Below the pieces are notes generated by a model. It did no database searches and was not told the origin of the DNA. It saw nothing but the letters and a program-made list of their open reading frames with translations. DNA of 64,000 bases. Origin: Allium sativum (Eukaryota; Streptophyta; Magnoliopsida; Asparagales; Amaryllidaceae). The stretch is taken from contig CM060925.1 of the NCBI GenBank assembly GCA_030737875.1, positions 484,343,514 to 484,407,513 of the forward strand, in the 5' to 3' direction. This document shows, one piece after another, positions 36,528 through 48,304 of this stretch. A program made the position numbers and the translations under genes. Within the stretch, counting starts at the first letter, position 1, and each line of letters begins with the position of its first letter.

Positions 36528-38460
36528 GTGCATGCTCTCGCGATCAGTGCTCCTGATAGAGGTAGAAAAATTTATGTGGAAGGTTTAATTTCACTTTCAA
36601 ATCATCCTATTATAACACTTTTTGATTCTGGCGTTTCACATTCATTTATATCTAGTTCTATGGTTGAATCTCTGCACTTAGATACTAGTATGGTAGTGGA
36701 TCCCATAGTTGTCTCAAACCCCATTGGTGGTTCGGTCATTTATCTATGATTTGTCGGGGTTTGAGAATATCTGTGTTGGGCGTTGAGTTTGAATGCGACG
36801 CATATGTGCTCAGTTTTATGGGCTACAATTTGATTCTAGGGATGGATTGGCTAACCATGTATGGTGCCATTCTAGACTGCGAGAGAAGGATTGTTAGACT
36901 TTTGACTTGTCATGGGAGGACCCTCGAGATTTCTGGTGACCCCCAAGGGTCTGTTATGCTTAGTTTTCTAGAATCTCTTGATGCATCTATAGATGATTTG
37001 CAATCTATTCCAGTAGTTCGAGATTATTATGATGTTTTTGATGAGGTACAGGGTTTACCTCTGAGGCACAAAATCGATTTTCGTATATATTTGGTGGACA
37101 ATGCAAAGCCAGTTGCATTACCAGTGCGCCATATGGCTCCGAGGGAAAGGAGGGAGTTGAGTAAGCAAGTAGGGGAGCTACTTGAGAAAGGGCTTATTAG
37201 GTGAAGCATATCTGAATGGGGTGCTCTAGTAGTATTCGCGACTAAGGCGGATGGTTCGCTTCGCTTATGTGTAGACTAAAGAGAATTGAATAAACTCACT
37301 AAGAAGAATAGGTACCCACTTCTGAGGATAGACGACTTGTTTGACCAGCTTGTTGGTGCCTCGGTATTCTCTCAGTTAGACTTGGCCATGGGGTTTCATC
37401 AGTTGAGGGTGGCTGAGGATAGTATATACAAGACTGCTTTTAGGACTTCGGATGGTTTCTTTGAATGGCTAGTTATGTCTTTTGGGTTGACGAATGCACC
37501 CGCTTATTTTGTCGATCGGATGAGTAGGGTGTTTCGGGAGTTTCTAAATAAATTTTTCGTAGTCTTTGTTGATGATATTTTGTTCTTCTCTAGAAGCGAA
37601 CAAGAGCATGCCCAACATTTGAGAGAAGTTTTGAAAACTCTCCGTGGGCATTAACTTAAGGCAAAGTTCTCCAAATGCCCTTTTTGTAGAAAAGAGGTGA
37701 GAATCTTAGGGCATGTAGTCTCCAAAGAAGGGATAGTTGTGGATCCCGCAAAGTTAGTTGCAGTGCAAGATTGGCAAATTCCAAAAAATGCAATAGAGGT
37801 GAGAAGATTTCATGGATTTGCAAGTTATTATAGGAAGTTCATTAAGGACTTCACAAAGATATCAGCCCCTCTCACCAGGCTGACGAAGAAGAAGAACTTG
37901 GCATTTTCATGGGATATAGATTGTGATGTTGCTTTCCAACGTTTGAAGAGGGCTCTGACAACAGCCCCAATCTTGACTTTGCCCAATGGGAACAAAGTGT
38001 TTACGGTTTACGCTGCTGCATGTGGTACAAGGCTTGGTGCGGTTCTAATGCAAGAAGGAAAGGTAGTGTGTTATGGGGGTAGACATTTGAGAGTTCATGA
38101 GAAGAACTACTCCACCCATGATCTAGAGCTTGCTGCCATAGTGTTCACGCTTAAGATGTGGCGTCATTATTTATTTGGAGAGAAGTTTGAATACACCGAT
38201 CATAAATCTCTCAAGTACCTGTTCTCGCAAAAGGATCTTAATTTAAGGCAACAAAGGTGGATAGAGTTCCTAGCTTCTTATGATTTTGAAATTGCTTATA
38301 CCCCTGGCAAGGGTAATGTGGTGGTCGACGCACTAAGTAGGCAGAGGATGGCCTTAAGTCCTCTATTTGTGGAAAGGAAGAGCTTGGAGTTCATATCAAC
38401 TTTTGACTTTAGACCCTCCATTGAGATTTTTCCTAATTTATTTGCATCACTGGAAATATG
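36528..38460 (+). pseudogene. Chromovirus protease, reverse transcriptase and RNase H
   Basis: The protease shows TLFDSGVSHSFIS with the D-S-G site; a frameshift near 36748 follows. RT begins near 37080. It has [12 protein letters not shown] (motif A) and [12 protein letters not shown] (VDD, motif C). RNase H follows ([33 protein letters not shown]); the usual first Asp reads as Ala here (VYAAACGT). In-frame stops occur at 37202, 37277, 37653 and 38459. Domain order (protease, RT, RNase H, integrase) is that of Ty3/gypsy. The element is long dead. Confidence 0.85.
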
Positions 38461-38586
38461 ACCAACTCTTGTGGATCAGATAGGAGCCTCGCAGCAAGGT
38501 GGCCCACAGATTTTAGACATCATGGATAAGCTCAGAAAAGGGCAGACTTGTAGTCACCTCAGTAGATATTCCGTAGATGAAAAGAG

Positions 38587-39992
38587 GTGGTTGCGAGAGA
38601 TGGAAGACTTTGTGTTCCTCAAACTGGAAGCTTAATAAAGACAGTCCTAGAAGAAGCCCATCATTCTAAGATGACTATTCATCCAGGCGGTGATAAGATG
38701 TATAGAGACATGAAGAGGGTTTTCTTTTGGGCTGGGATGAAGGAAGATGTGGCAGAGTTCATTTCGCAATGTTTTGTTTGTCAGCAAGTCAAAGCTAAGC
38801 AAAAGAAGCCCGGTGGTTTACTTCATCCTTTGGAGGTTCCACAATGGAAGCGGGAGAGCGTCTCCATGAATTTCATAGATGGTTTGCCTACATCAAAGAA
38901 AGGCAACACCAGTATTTGGGTTGTGGTGGATAGAATTACTAAGAGCGCTCATTTCATTCCAGTTAAGAGTAAGAGGACGACATCATGGTTGGAAGCAATT
39001 TACGTTCGCGAGATAGTCTATCTTCATGGAGTACCTTCCAGCATCATGAGCGATCGTGACCCCATCTTCACCAGTGAATTTTGGAGGAGCTTGCAAGAAG
39101 CATTAGGTACACGGTTGTATTTGAGCACCGCTTATCATTCTCAGACCGATGGACAGACGAAGAGGGTAAATAGAATTCTTGAGGATCTCTTAAAGTTGTG
39201 TATCTTAGACTACGGAGGGACTTGGAAGAGCATCTTCCTTTAGTTGAGTTTGCCTACAACAACAGTTATCAAGCTAGCATTGGTATGGCACCCTTCGAAG
39301 CATTGTACGGACGACCCTGTAGATCACCAACTTGTTGGTGGGAATCTATAGAAAGATTATTACCTGGACCAGATATGGTTAGAGAAAAGTCCGAGAAGAT
39401 TGACCTTATTCGACGGTGAATGAAGGCTGCTCAAGATAGGCAGAAATCCTATGCAGAAAAGAGAAGGTCTGACATCGAATTTGAAGTGGGAGACTTAGAT
39501 TTTATTAAAGTATCACCTCTGAGGAATGTGGTTCGCTTTGGATCTGTAGGGAAGTTTGCACCCAGATTTGTGGGACCATTTCCCAAAACCGAAAGGATCG
39601 GCCAAATGGCCTATAGAGTAAAGATCCCAGAAAATCTATCCAGGGTTCATGATGTTTTCCACATTTCTCATCAGCGAAAGTGCTTACATGACACCGCGGA
39701 AGTTGTTGAGCCAAGTGTATTAGAGGAAGTAGAGGTGGAATGGGAGGCAACAGTTAGACGAGTCCCTACCCATATTCTTGGATCAGAAGTTAAGAAGCTA
39801 CATAATAAAGAGATAAAGGTTCAATGGGGGGATAACCCAAAGGACACGACTTGGGAGACCGAAGACAAGATTCGTACTTCGTACCCTTTCCTTTTCGAGG
39901 GTATCTTCTTAACTCCTTTTCCAAAGTTTTATCTATGCTTATTTCTATCATTTGAGTATATCCTATCAATAGTATTTTCGACCTTTAGATAG
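38587..39992 (+). pseudogene. Chromovirus integrase with chromodomain-like tail
   Basis: A zinc-binding H2C2 region (EAHHSKMTIHPGG, then CFVCQQVK) comes first. The catalytic core has MNFIDGLP (D) and IMSDRDPIFTSEFW (D). The expected third residue, Glu in TDGQTERVN, is Lys (DGQTKRVN, near 39155), so integration chemistry is lost even apart from breaks. A frameshift near 39205 shifts reading to LPLVEFAYNNSYQASIGMAP, and a TGA at 39418 follows. The tail (EIKVQWGDNPKDTTWE) resembles the chromodomain end of Tekay/Del chromoviruses, which supports that placement. The frame overshoots the likely native end near 39900. Confidence 0.85.
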
Positions 39993-40502
39993 GAATCCTA
40001 TAGATGTAAACATGTGTTTGAGACATGTTATGTTTGATGGATGCAAGTGGATGCAAGTGTTTACTAGTGGTTGCATGTGGATGCATATACACACACATTA
40101 GCCACTAGATCGGCTCAATCACTCTCATACTACATGTGGATGTGTGTGCATTTTTCTTTTCTTTTAATGGGTGAAAATGGATGAATTATTAAATGGATGT
40201 TGCATTTGGACGAATGAGTGTGCACACATGTAGAACTTACATGTTATAATAAGATTATTTGCATATATATTGGATTCATGGCACTAACATACATTGCATT
40301 GAGGAGGTCGACTGAATCAGTAGATCGCCTAATCTTCGCATTAGTATTGGGACATATACACACACCTTTGCATATGTTCATATAAGCATTACAAGTATTT
40401 AAGGACAATGGATGTTTGTGATTGATGGATGAGTGGATGGGTGATGGATGGTAGGATATACATTCTTCTTAACTTGAAGATTTCGGGGACGAAATCCTTT
40501 AA
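39993..40502 (+). other. Chromovirus 3' non-coding region
   Basis: No gene is seen. It holds a GGATG-rich low-complexity stretch (40040-40450) and, just before the polypurine tract, the TTTCGGGGACGAAATCC block shared with the giant-LTR element. Confidence 0.6.
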
Positions 40503-40513
40503 GTAGGGGAGAA
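40503..40513 (+). other. Polypurine tract of the chromovirus
   Basis: GTAGGGGAGAA immediately before the TGTAACACC start of the 3' LTR. Confidence 0.85.
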
Positions 40514-40814
40514 TGTAACACCTCAAAATTTTAACAACATTAAAGAGGGAAAATTTAATAATAATTAATTTAATATTTATAATTAAGGGAAACAGACTGC
40601 GCCATCGTCTGTCTCGAAATTCTGGTCAAGATAGACATTTGGTTTGCGTAAAACGGACACCATATGAAGAAGTTATGAAGGTTTGAAGTTTGTATACGCA
40701 CAAGATATATATATAGGGCCCAGGAATTAAAAATTTCAGTTCAAAATTCAAAATCACATAATTTGGGGGAAGCGGGAAAAATCCCGCCTGGGGGAGTCCA
40801 GCCCATAGGAGGGG

Positions 40815-40867
40815 TGTTGACCCCGGGGTCGACCCCTCACGGGGGGTGTCGACCCATGGGTCGACCC
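40815..40867. repeat. GTCGAC-centred palindrome cluster (3' LTR)
   Basis: Three GTCGAC cores inside GGGGTCGACCCC-like palindromes within about 50 bp, roughly 45 bp upstream of a TATA box. A related cluster is at 49822-49896. Confidence 0.85.
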
Positions 40868-40910
40868 CCCTAGGGTTGAGGTGGCATGTCGGATTTTGGA
40901 GGCTGGCAGC

Positions 40911-40919
40911 TATATATAG
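40911..40919 (+). promoter_or_regulatory. TATA box of the chromovirus LTR (TATATATAG)
   Basis: Lies about 400 bp into the LTR, directly after the GTCGAC palindromes and followed by a leader-like stretch. It fits the U3/R boundary of an LTR. Confidence 0.55.
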
Positions 40920-43386
40920 AGGTCCATTTCTCTTGTTTTCTTCACTGAAAATCAATGGAGACCAAATGATGTCGTTGCCTGAACTGAACCGATTCATTTT
41001 CTTCTACAACTATCAACTAAAGCTAATCAGTTAGAGAATCGAGTATAGATCCGAGATCCAACGCCAACAATTTCTCTTCTATCTTCTAAAATCCAAACAC
41101 TATGAGTTAGTTACTTTTAGATTTAAATGATTTAAAGTAAATGTGATATGACTGTGAATTGGATTTGTTATAAATTGTGAATCTATGATATTTTCGGATC
41201 TTAAACTTTGTTATGCTAGATCTACCTTTATAGATCTAATTCACTTGTGGTTTATTTATCATGTCACCTTTGTGGATCTTAACCTTTATCTATGTTTGTG
41301 GTTAATTTAGATCTATCATTATTTGACAATGAAAACCTTGTTTAGATCTAATTCTCCATCTAGATCGTTTTGTACCTTTCGTGTGGTGGTTAATTTAGAT
41401 TTATCATTAATTGGACATATGAATCCTTATTTAGATCTATTCATGCCTATTAGGACATCCTTATTATGTTAGATCTAGTTTTATCATCACCTGTTCACTA
41501 AATCTGTTTTTATGTCCACCTTATTATTATGCTAATTACATGTCTACGCTAGTATATATATTTATGCCAGTTATGTTAGAATAATCACATTATCATCTTC
41601 CCATCACCTTTCCCTTTTTATTGTTTATGGCCAGGCTACTTTTTAGCCTAGGCATGCAGCCAAATATATGCGAATGCATTAGTTAGGGAACAGGGGAAAA
41701 TGTTAAAATTGGCAAAATTTGTATAATGAATATGAATTTGGACATATAATTCACTATGAATATAATTAAGTAAATGGGCATGAACACCTATATGACATAG
41801 GTATAATTAATTGGTTAAATAATTAAAATGGCTATGATTACAGTATTTAGAAACTGTAACTGCACTTATGATACGAGGTTAGATTGCATTTGTGGTGGAA
41901 GTCTGCCCGGACCCGACCGACATATCCAGCAATCGCAAATGTTGAATCTAATGTGAGGGGTCTAAGTGCACATATACGAGACGGGCTAAGACACGAGGTT
42001 AGGCCCAACTTGTGAAGAAGTCTGCCCGGACCCGACTGGCACATCCAGCATCCACAAGCTGTAGGCCTAATGTGGGAGGTATAGCCCATTATAAACCATA
42101 AATGGAATGGTAAGAAATTGAAATACTTAACCTAGTTAAGTCCACATGGATTGGGTGAACATAAACATGAATAGGAGTTAAGTAAACTTGGTTGAACAAT
42201 GAGAGGGTTAAGTTAAGAATGTCTGAAATGGGTGGGTAATATTTAAACATAGGCCCACAAAACTTAACCAATTGGGGGTTATGTATTATAGACACCTATA
42301 GGTAAGCATAACTGGTAGAGATATTGGGGTTATATAATTAAATACACCCATTAGGGTAAATATAACCTGTAGAAAACCTAGTGGGAGATACAAGACAAAG
42401 GGGAGAGCTTGTATCATATTGTGTGGGACCCATTTCTGTCAGTAACCTGGAGTTGGTATCAAACAAAGAACTCTGAACTAGGTCGGAGAAGGGGCACGCT
42501 TACTGAACTATTTGTTAGAGATCCAAATATGGAGGACGATGTGGACGGCGCAAATCGACCGGGTCATGTGCGTGCTTGGGCCGGGCAGAGGGGGATAATA
42601 CGACTGTGACACCTATAGATATGGGGCTGTGCATATCAGCGAAGGGTTGCCACTTTAGGACGTGGTACATCCTATGGTGGGGCCGACACTGAGTATCTAC
42701 ACGGATTAGGGAGACGATCGATTAAGGTAGTAGTTAGGGTACATCTGGACGTATGCCTAAGTCAACCATCTTATAGTGGAAGGGATCATCTCATTCTGGT
42801 TATACTAGTAGTAGTGTAGAGTAATCATTAGGGAAGCATATACACTCTATCCTGTTACCTTTTCACACTTACCTTTTTGTAGTATCTCTTTCTTATCCAC
42901 TTTATATGCCTGTCATGCTACTTTTATTTATTTACTTGCTAAAAGTAACTGGACTCACAAGACTATATGTCTGACCCTTTTTGTTTCTTCTTCTTTCTTT
43001 CGTTTCCCCCCTTCCCCGGTTCTTAGGGCGGGAACACTCAGGCTTGACCATGATTTTGCTTTTATCTTGCTAAGGAGGTGCTCTTGAAGTATTGCTCAAG
43101 TCCTTATCTCTACTATGGCTTTGTCTCTTTTTGGGGAATTATGCTTTTTATGTACTTTGATGGAACAAGACAAAAAGTTCTATGTTTTTTGTAATGGCTT
43201 TTATGTAGTTTCAGACTTTTGATATTTCGACCACGATGTTATCATTTATGTTTGAAATAAAAATTTGAATTCCGCTGTTGCTTTTATATCTGTCTTGTAA
43301 TGTTTCTGTTTCCTTTTACCTAAAACGCTTCACGAAACTTAATGCATTCTCTTAATGAGTGACATTAACGAACGTAGGGTGTCACA

Positions 43387-44420
43387 CTACCTAAGACTGT
43401 CCCTTGGCCCGTAGGTCCTGACACAAGGTTAGAATTCTATCTCTTCCAGAGTGGTATCTCACTGATGGCTCGGTCACCCCTGGAAAGAGTCCTTCTTCGC
43501 CTTCTATTATAGTTACGACTGCCATTTACCGGGGCTTCATTCGTCGGCTCTCCTATCATCAGATCACCAACTTCCTTGACTTTCCAGCACTGGGCAAGCG
43601 TCAACACCCATACATGGTCTTACGACTTTGCGGAGACCCGTGTTTTTGGTTAACAGTCACCAGGGCCTGGTCACTGCGAACCCTTTGTGAGGAGGCACCC
43701 CTTCTCCCGAAGTTACGGGGCTATTTTGCTGAGTTCCATAAAGAGAGTTGTCTCGCGCCCCTTGGTATTCTGTACCTACCCACCTGTGTCGGTTTTGGGT
43801 ACATGTACCCTTTTGTTGCAGGTCGTTCGAGCTTTTCCTAGGAGTATGGAATGGGTTTCTTCAGCGACGTAGCGCCTGGTACTCAGACATTGGCTCGAGG
43901 CATTTTCTCTATCCTTTCTTACACTGCAAAAGAAAAGTCACCTTACATCCTTGAACCGATAACCATCTTTCGGCTAACCTAGCCTCCTCCGTCCCTCAGG
44001 ATCAACAAGGGGAAGTACAGGAATATTCACCCATTGTCCTCTGACTATGCCTTTCGGCCTGATCTTAGGCCCTGATTCACCCTCTGTGGATGAACCTTGC
44101 AGAGGAACCCTTTGGGTTTCGGGGCATTGGATTCTCACCAATGTTTGCGTTACTCAAGCTGACATCCCCGCTTCCGCTTCGTCCACACCTGCTTGCGCGG
44201 GTGCTTCCCTCTATGGTGGGATACTCCCTTACCGATGCATTTTGACATCCCACAGCTTTGGTAGATCACTTATCTCCGTTCATCTTCAGCGCAAGAGCGC
44301 TCGATTAGTGAGTTGTTACGCACTCTTTCAAGGGTGGCTGCTTCCAGGCAAACCTCTTGGTTGTCTCTACACCCCTACCTCCTTTATAACTGAGCGGTCG
44401 TTTAGCGGCCTTAGCTGGTG
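43387..44420 (-). pseudogene. rrn23: Chloroplast 23S rRNA fragment with internal deletion
   Basis: On the minus strand the sequence follows chloroplast 23S rRNA through its middle domains (for example CAGCTCACTAATCGAGCGCTC, GTAACTATAA). Near 43505 it jumps from GTAACTATAA directly to GAAGGCGAAGAAGG. This skips the stretch between helix 69 and the following domain V part, which the second fragment at 58766-59036 partly retains. Both ends are cut, at 43387 by the chromovirus LTR and at 44420 by ndhF. It is a nuclear copy with no rRNA function. Identification is by recognisable conserved rRNA blocks. Confidence 0.9.
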
Positions 44421-45114
44421 AATCCTGCTGTAAATGAAGCAATTATTGCGAAAATTGGCGAATATAACCAATATCATTAAGAATTTCATCTTTCGACCAA
44501 AAACAAGCAAGAGGTGGAACACCACAAAGAGAAAGTGTACCTGATAAAAAAGTAATTTTTGTAATTGGAATATATTTTGTTAACCCTCCCATAAGAACCA
44601 CATTTTTACTTTTATCTGGTGAAAATCCAACAATGGATTCCATTGAATGAATAATGGATCCAGATCCTAAATATAATAAAGCTTTCGTATATGCATGAGT
44701 GATCAAATGGAATAAAGTGGCCCTATAAGAACCTATACCCAGCGCTAATATAATATAACCTAATTGAGACATAGTAGAATAAGCTAGACTTCTTTTAATA
44801 TCTCCTTGAGCAAGAGCCAAAGTAGCTCCTAATAATACTGTTATTATACCTATTAAGGAAATAATATTCATTATGTAAGGTATGACTATGAAAATAGGAA
44901 GCAGACGAGCTACAAGAAAAATTCCTGCTGCTACCATAGTAGCAACATGTATAAGAGCCGAAATAGGAGTGGGTTCTTCCATAACATTAGGTAACCATAT
45001 GTGAAGGGGAAATTCTGCAGATTTAACAACTACGCCGAGGAATAAAAAAGAAGCACAAACAATAATAAATAAAGAATTTACCCCATTATTATGAATTAAT
45101 TTAATAACTATAAG
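44421..45114 (-). pseudogene. ndhF: Chloroplast ndhF fragment, copy 1
   Basis: About 230 codons of NADH dehydrogenase-like subunit 5, an integral thylakoid membrane protein of the NDH complex. Recognisable blocks are [48 protein letters not shown] and [18 protein letters not shown]. It joins atpA in frame on its 5' side at about 45114. A base loss near 44470 shifts the frame before the rrn23 join. It covers only the middle of the gene, so it is non-functional. Confidence 0.9.
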
Positions 45115-45456
45115 TTTAGCTAAAGCATTTATAACACGACCCAAATAAGCCTCGCTTACAAGTATTTGAGCAATCCTTCATGTTGCTTTTACAGAACTTC
45201 CCTCTTGTATCATCAAACCATCACCCATTAATACAGCACCAACATTATTTGATTCCAAATTAAGAGCAATGCCTATTGTACCCGCTTCAAATTCTACTAA
45301 TTCACCTGACATTACTTCACCTAGACCATGAATACGAGCAATGTCGTCCCCAACTTGAAGTACGGTACCTGTATTCACAATTTTTACTTCTCTATTATAT
45401 TGTTCAATACGTTCACGGATAATATTACTAATTTCATCAGCTCGAAGAATTACCAT
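45115..45456 (-). pseudogene. atpA: Chloroplast atpA 5' fragment fused to ndhF
   Basis: The first ~112 codons of ATP synthase CF1 alpha, starting at the ATG at 45456 ([30 protein letters not shown]). One GGA codon has become TGA at 45178. After it the frame continues ([21 protein letters not shown]) and runs without shift into ndhF at 45114. The catalytic core of alpha is absent. The 77-bp gap to atpF and the gene order match the normal chloroplast atpF-atpA arrangement. Confidence 0.9.
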
Positions 45457-45533
45457 TAGTGTCTCTTTTTTCTTTTTGGAAACAAGGGGGAAAATTAATG
45501 CCTAAACTCTAAACTAAAGTAAAAAAATAGAAG

Positions 45534-46400
45534 GGCTAATCAGTTATTTCTTCCATTGCCCTAAGGATTCCAATATTAGCACTTATGGTATGGAAATGTA
45601 ACTCGCTATTCAAACAACTATTCAGGGCTCCTATAGCCCCCTATAAGGCTTGTTGGAAAACTTGTTGTCGGACCTGATTAATTTCTCTTTGTTGTTTAAA
45701 ATAAAGGGTTTCATTTTTGTAATTTTCTAATTGTTCCAAACTCTCAGAAGTCGCATTAATCAAATTTACTTTTTCTCATTCTATCTCAGAATAACCATTT
45801 ATTCGATATTCCTCTACTTCCATTTCCACTTTCCGTAAATGAGCCCGAGCTCGTTCGAGCTGCTTAATGGCCCCTTTAGGCAATTCGTCCAAATTTCGAA
45901 TGGTACTCAAAATCCTCTGTTTTCGATGATATAATAAATCATTTAATGAAAGTAGATTATCTTACCATTAATTTTACAACTTCCATAATCTCTTCCCAAA
46001 TCAAACAAAAATCTTTCGATTCATTTGGCTCTCACGCTCAAACTTTTTATTTTATGGGCACTTTCATATCTTTTTTTTAATGTAATGAGCCTATTCTCTC
46101 TAGTTTTGTTTGTATGCAAACATATCAAAATCGATACAAGACCAGAATATTATAAGGACTCTTCTGACCAGACAAAAATCTCTAATTATCAGAAAAGTTG
46201 TTTTTTATTTAAATTTCAATGAAATTTTTATTCGTATCCAAAAAGTTATCTTTTTTATACATAGGTCGTCGATTCGGCATTGATAATAAATGGGCGCCCT
46301 TTTATTTATTATAGTAAACGGTTCAAGTGATTTTATTGATATGAGTGCTATATATTGGAAAAATTACCAACTATTCATTTTTAAATCATTTCAATATTAA
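45534..46400 (-). pseudogene. atpF: Chloroplast atpF exon 2 and part of its intron
   Basis: Exon 2 (about 45534-45957) encodes the charged stalk helix of ATP synthase subunit b: [50 protein letters not shown], ending MEEITD. Stops interrupt it at about 45773 and 45650. Upstream sequence to about 46400 looks like the atpF group II intron. Exon 1 with the membrane anchor is not found. Order and strand relative to atpA are native. Confidence 0.8.
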
Positions 46401-46736
46401 CGTAATGGTAGAAAGAGTACCATGTTGTGCCCGGACTTCAAACAGTTTAGCTTTCACCATGTCAATGGTCTCACTTTATTGGTTGATAGAGAATAAAAGT
46501 TGACTTACCAATAAAGAACGAAATGCTATAATTCTTACATATGACTTATTAATTTATTCAGAAGGAATTCGTTGAGATTGTACACTTTTTTCCTATTTAT
46601 CTTAACTGATTCGAAATCTTCCTTTCCTCAATCTTGATTTACATAGAAATTAAGAAATTCTTATTATACCGATGAAATTGGATAAACCCGACTTACCAAG
46701 AAAGGAAGGACATCTAATCGAATTTATTTATTTAAA
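46401..46736. other. Unassigned chloroplast-like spacer
   Basis: AT-rich sequence between the atpF intron and the rpoC1 3' end. It looks like chloroplast spacer but I cannot place it. No gene is supported. Confidence 0.35.
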
Positions 46737-48304
46737 TAGCATATAAATAGGCTCGACAAAACCCTTGTATGGCTTCTTCTATTTTTCGATAAAAAGAAAC
46801 ATGAGTAACAGTAGTTTGAATGTATATACAAATGGATTTCCTTTTTAATACTTCCTACTATTAGATAGTGTCCATAAATCTCGTGATAAGTACCAAAAGA
46901 TTCATACTGAACTTCGATGGGAACCTCTTTTGAGCCAATGACATGTTGATCTAGTTGCCACTGGAGCCAAAAGGTACGATCTAACTTGATCTGTTTCTAC
47001 CGATAAGCCCCAAGTGGATCATAGGAACTGCCAAAATATGATTCTTTTTTTTCATGTACTCATAGTTATTATTATCAACTATTTAATTTTTTTAATTCGC
47101 ATAATTATATGGATTATACCTATTTTCACAAATACCCTGTCGATTTCCCATCGTTAATACATAGAGTCCGATAAGCATATCCTGACTTGGTACAGAAATG
47201 GGATCCCCAATAGTTGGAGACAAAAGATTCATATGAGAAAACATAAGTAAGCGGGCCTCCGCTTGAGCTTCTAAAGATAAAGTTTCATGAAAGCCATTTG
47301 GTCCCCATCAAAGTTTGCATTGAAGCTCTTACAAACTAATGGGTGTAAACAAACAGCGCGCCCCTCCACTAAAATGGGTTGGAATGCTTGTATACCCAAT
47401 CTATGCAGGGTAGGTGCTCTATTCAATAATACAGGATGACCCTGCATAACTTCTTGAAGTATTTCCCATATAAACGATTCTTTTTCCCGAATTTTACTTT
47501 TCGTAATCCCGATGGTAGAAACAATATGTTGTCTAATTAGACCATGAATTACAAATGTTTGGAAAAGCTCTATTGCTATTTCTCGAGGTAATCCACATTG
47601 ATGTAATGAAAGCGAAGGATCGCCGACAATGACAGAACGTCCCGAATAATCGACCCGTTTACCAAGCAGAGTCTCACGAAATCTTCCTTCTTTGCCTTCA
47701 GTTACATCTAAAAATGATTTGTAAACTTTATTATGACCATCCCTCATTGTTTGTCCGTGTATCCCATTATCAAGAAGTGTATCCACAACCTCTTGTACTA
47801 GTTTTTCCTAACACATACTAATTCTCCTGGCGTAGACCTACTTGTTTCTAATAGATTAGCAAGAGTATTGTTCCGATAGATAACTCTTCTATATAGTTCA
47901 TTAATATTTGAACTCATTAGTTTACCCCCATCTATTTGAATGATTTGTCTCAACTCAAGAGGAAGGACTGGTAATTGACATAAAACCATAAATTTTGGTA
48001 CTACATTTGTTCGGATAAAATGTTTAGCTAATTCCATGCGTCTAACAAAACAATCTTTTCTTCTTTTAATTTTTCTATCTTCCCATTCGTTTCCAGCGGA
48101 TTCTTTATCTCCTAATTCCTTCCATTCTACCAATGAATTTTCTATAATAGTTCGCAAATCTAAATCGGTTAATTGTTCTCTAATAGCACATGCTCCTGTA
48201 GAGAATTTTCGGTTTTGAAATATCTCAAAGGCTTGGGTAGTAAAAAAAATCAGGATGTCGTATTTCCAGGATTGATGGAATCTAAATTTCACTATTCTCA
48301 TTAT
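46737..48304 (-). pseudogene. rpoC1: Chloroplast rpoC1 exon 2 fragment
   Basis: Most of exon 2 of the chloroplast RNA polymerase beta' subunit, from about residue 178 of roughly 680 ([17 protein letters not shown]) to near the C-terminus ([19 protein letters not shown] at about 46860-46920). Conserved blocks include [45 protein letters not shown] and [18 protein letters not shown]. The Mg-binding motif NADFDGDQ reads NANFDGDQ near 47300, and a frameshift follows at once. Another frameshift lies near 47800. Exon 1 is missing. Confidence 0.9.

Larger units (their letters stand above)
40514..43386 (+). mobile_element. Chromovirus 3' LTR (2873 bp)
   Basis: Starts TGTAACACC after the polypurine tract and ends GGTGTCACA. 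From about 41195 onward it pairs with the split 5' LTR. The first 680 bp hold the promoter region and are the only copy in the window. It abuts rrn23-derived sequence at 43387 with no spacer. Confidence 0.9.

Noticed and set aside
46401..46736. Start of rpoC2 after rpoC1
   Set aside because: A short resemblance around CAATAAAGTGA was considered, but no extended rpoC2 reading frame follows.
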